A stretch of 64,000 nucleotides of DNA from assembly GCA_002886105.1 (NCBI GenBank), contig CP025776.1, positions 3,224,001-3,288,000 of the forward strand, written 5' to 3'. A model generated the notes under the pieces. The model was not told the origin of the DNA and made no database searches. It saw only the letters and a program-made list of their open reading frames with translations. Origin of the DNA: Enterobacter sp. EA-1. Its GTDB lineage: Bacteria > Pseudomonadota > Gammaproteobacteria > Enterobacterales > Enterobacteriaceae. A program made the position numbers and the translations under genes. Shown piece by piece: positions 62,379 through 64,000 of this stretch (positions are counted from its first letter, which is position 1; each line of letters begins with the position of its first letter).

Positions 62379-64000
62379 CTATGAGGCGTCTGCGGTACCC
62401 GGCAATGTTTTCCGGTAGTTGCGCCGCGAAGCCGCGCAGACCGACCACATGCACATGTTCATGATTCTGGAAGACTTTACGCACCAGCTTATACGTAGTG
62501 CCTTTTTCCGGGCTGATATTTTCCGGTGCGGCAATGATCAACTGCATCTCCAGACGTTCGCACAGCTCGAACAACGTCGCAATGGAACGGGCGTCGAGAC
62601 GCGCCGCTTCATCGAGGAACAGCAGACGACACGGCGAAATATCTTTGCCGCGCAGGCGACGGGCTTCATCTTCCCAGCTCTGTACGACCATCACCAGAAT
62701 CGACATCCCGGTACCGATAGCCTCCCCGGTGGAGAGCGCGCCGGATTCCGCACGCAGCCAGCCATCGGAGCCACGGTTAACTTCCACTTCCATCTCCAGA
62801 TAGTTGCGGTAGTCCAGCAGCTCTTCACCAATGGTCTGCGGCGTACGCTGGCCCATATCGATTTGCGGGTTTAAACGCTGATACAGTTTCGCCAGCGCTT
62901 CCGAGAAGGTCAGGCGGCTGCTGTTAAACAGATCCTGATGCTGCTCGTGTTGCTCAGAGAGCACCGTCAGCAACGTGGCATGGCTTTCCCGCACATTCAC
63001 ATTCAGGCGCACGCTGTTAACTTTGGCCGAAGGAGACGCTTTGCAGTCCCTCGGGTTCAGCATACGAATACGGTTCTGCTCGCGCTGGATGGTTTTACGA
63101 ATAATGTTCGCCACGCTACGGGAGCTGATTGCCAGTTTCTGTTCGCGGGAGGTCAGCTCTTCCGTCAGACGGCTGAGTTCGATCTCCATCTGTTCAATGG
63201 CTTCCAACCGGATCGTCAGTACGAATAATATCCTGACGGATACGCTCGCGCAGATGCTGATACACGGCGACAAAGAACTGGATCTTGCGCTCCGGACGTT
63301 TCGGATCTTCCGACATACGCAGCACGTCGCGCAGATGCTCATTGTCTGATACCGCCAGACGCAATGCCCCCAACGCCTTATCCGACATCGAACGCAGTTC
63401 GTCAGCAGAGAGATAAGCCAACTCACGGCGGTGCAAACGACGTTCCACGCCATTGTCTTTCACCATGCGCATTACCGCACACCAGCCCGCTTTTGCGGTC
63501 ACCACCTGCTCGCGCATCTCATGATAATCACGTTCCAGCTTGCGCAGTCTGCGGGTCAGGTTATCCATCTCCGCTTCACAGAAAGTGATCGCTTTTTCCA
63601 GTTGATTGCGACGGGCACGGTTGGTGGAGAGTTGCGCATGCAGTTCGTCGCGGCGAATACGCGCACGCTCTTCCGCGCCGCCATCCGCGCGGACGCCGAT
63701 GTCCTGCAACTCTTTTTGCAGATCGTTAAGCAGCTCTTTTTTGGTATCAAACGAACTCTTCAACGAAGCCAGCACCTGATTGTACTGACTGTACTGCGCC
63801 GCATGGCTACGCATCGCTTCACGGGCTTTGGTACGTTCCGCTTCCGCCTGCTCCAGAGGCGCTGACGCAGTTTTTCGTTGAGATCGTTGTTGCCGTTAAA
63901 CATTTCAGCCGCATCGGAATAGCTGAAATGGGCGCGACGTTGAACCACTTCCGCCAGCACAAACGCCTGCTGGCGCGCATCACGCTGTACCTGCTGGGAG
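62379..64000 (-). CDS. mukB: Chromosome partition protein MukB, C-terminal part
   Basis: The SMC-like condensin of Enterobacteria. The window holds the C-terminal coiled coil and ATPase head; the start lies beyond base 64000. The coiled coil is rich in Glu/Arg ([40 protein letters not shown]). Head: ABC signature [19 protein letters not shown] and Walker [21 protein letters not shown], then [20 protein letters not shown]. The corrected end gives LPGTADAS-type residues and the stop at 62379-62381. Breaks near 63860 (expected CCTGG read as CCTCTGG), 63790, 63210 and 62432. A broken mukB would be temperature-lethal, again pointing to sequence error. Confidence 0.95.

Overview
The window is a stretch of an Enterobacteriaceae chromosome. 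From about 17.9 kb to the end it follows, in inverted orientation, the E. coli 20-22 minute gene order: serT - yccA - tusE - yccX - rlmI - hspQ - yccU - mgsA - helD - yccF - yccS - sxy - sulA - ompA - matP - lonH - fabA - rmf - pqiCBA - uup - rlmL - ycbX - zapC - pyrD - ssuEADCB - pepN - pncB - asnS - ompF - aspC - gloC - mepK - ldtD - mukB. It is not E. coli itself. The elf fimbrial genes expected between pyrD and ssuE are absent, yccT is missing between yccU and mgsA, and the gene neighbourhood on the 3' side of serT is different. An Enterobacter/Kosakonia/Klebsiella-like relative fits, but the species cannot be fixed from the sequence alone.

The first 17.6 kb is accessory DNA on the 3' side of tRNA-Ser. 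It begins with the end of a CS1/Tcf-type (alpha) fimbrial operon: usher C-terminus, tip adhesin and a downstream chaperone. A small regulatory operon follows (winged-helix regulator and two FidL-like membrane proteins), then a LysR remnant. From 5.65 to 17.57 kb lies a complete carbohydrate locus: manA, a GH1 6-phospho-beta-glycosidase, a secreted multidomain GH5 mannanase-like enzyme, a LamB-type porin, two PTS IIC permeases, PTS IIB and IIA, a ROK sugar kinase and a LacI-type repressor. The gene set parallels the Bacillus subtilis glucomannan operon gmuBACDREFG, adapted to a Gram-negative envelope by the porin. Two near-identical perfect palindromes (core GGAAAGCGCTTTCC), each with a CRP-like site nearby, probably tie its transcription units together under the LacI-type repressor.

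The core part carries several recognisable control sites: the LexA box of sulA, FadR and FabR sites of fabA, the long ompA leader, the ompF regulatory region, a PurR-like box and leader hairpin at pyrD, a NadR box at pncB, and many intrinsic terminators.

Almost every gene, including essential ones (asnS, fabA, pyrD, mukB), is broken by one or more small frameshifts. A large share of these sit exactly where the conserved frame predicts CCWGG, the Dcm methylation motif, and recur in stereotyped forms such as CCTGG read as CCTCGG. I therefore read them as consensus sequencing errors on methylated DNA, not gene decay. Genes are annotated over their inferred full span, with the breaks noted. Comparisons with E. 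coli and other proteins are from memory; no alignment or search was run.
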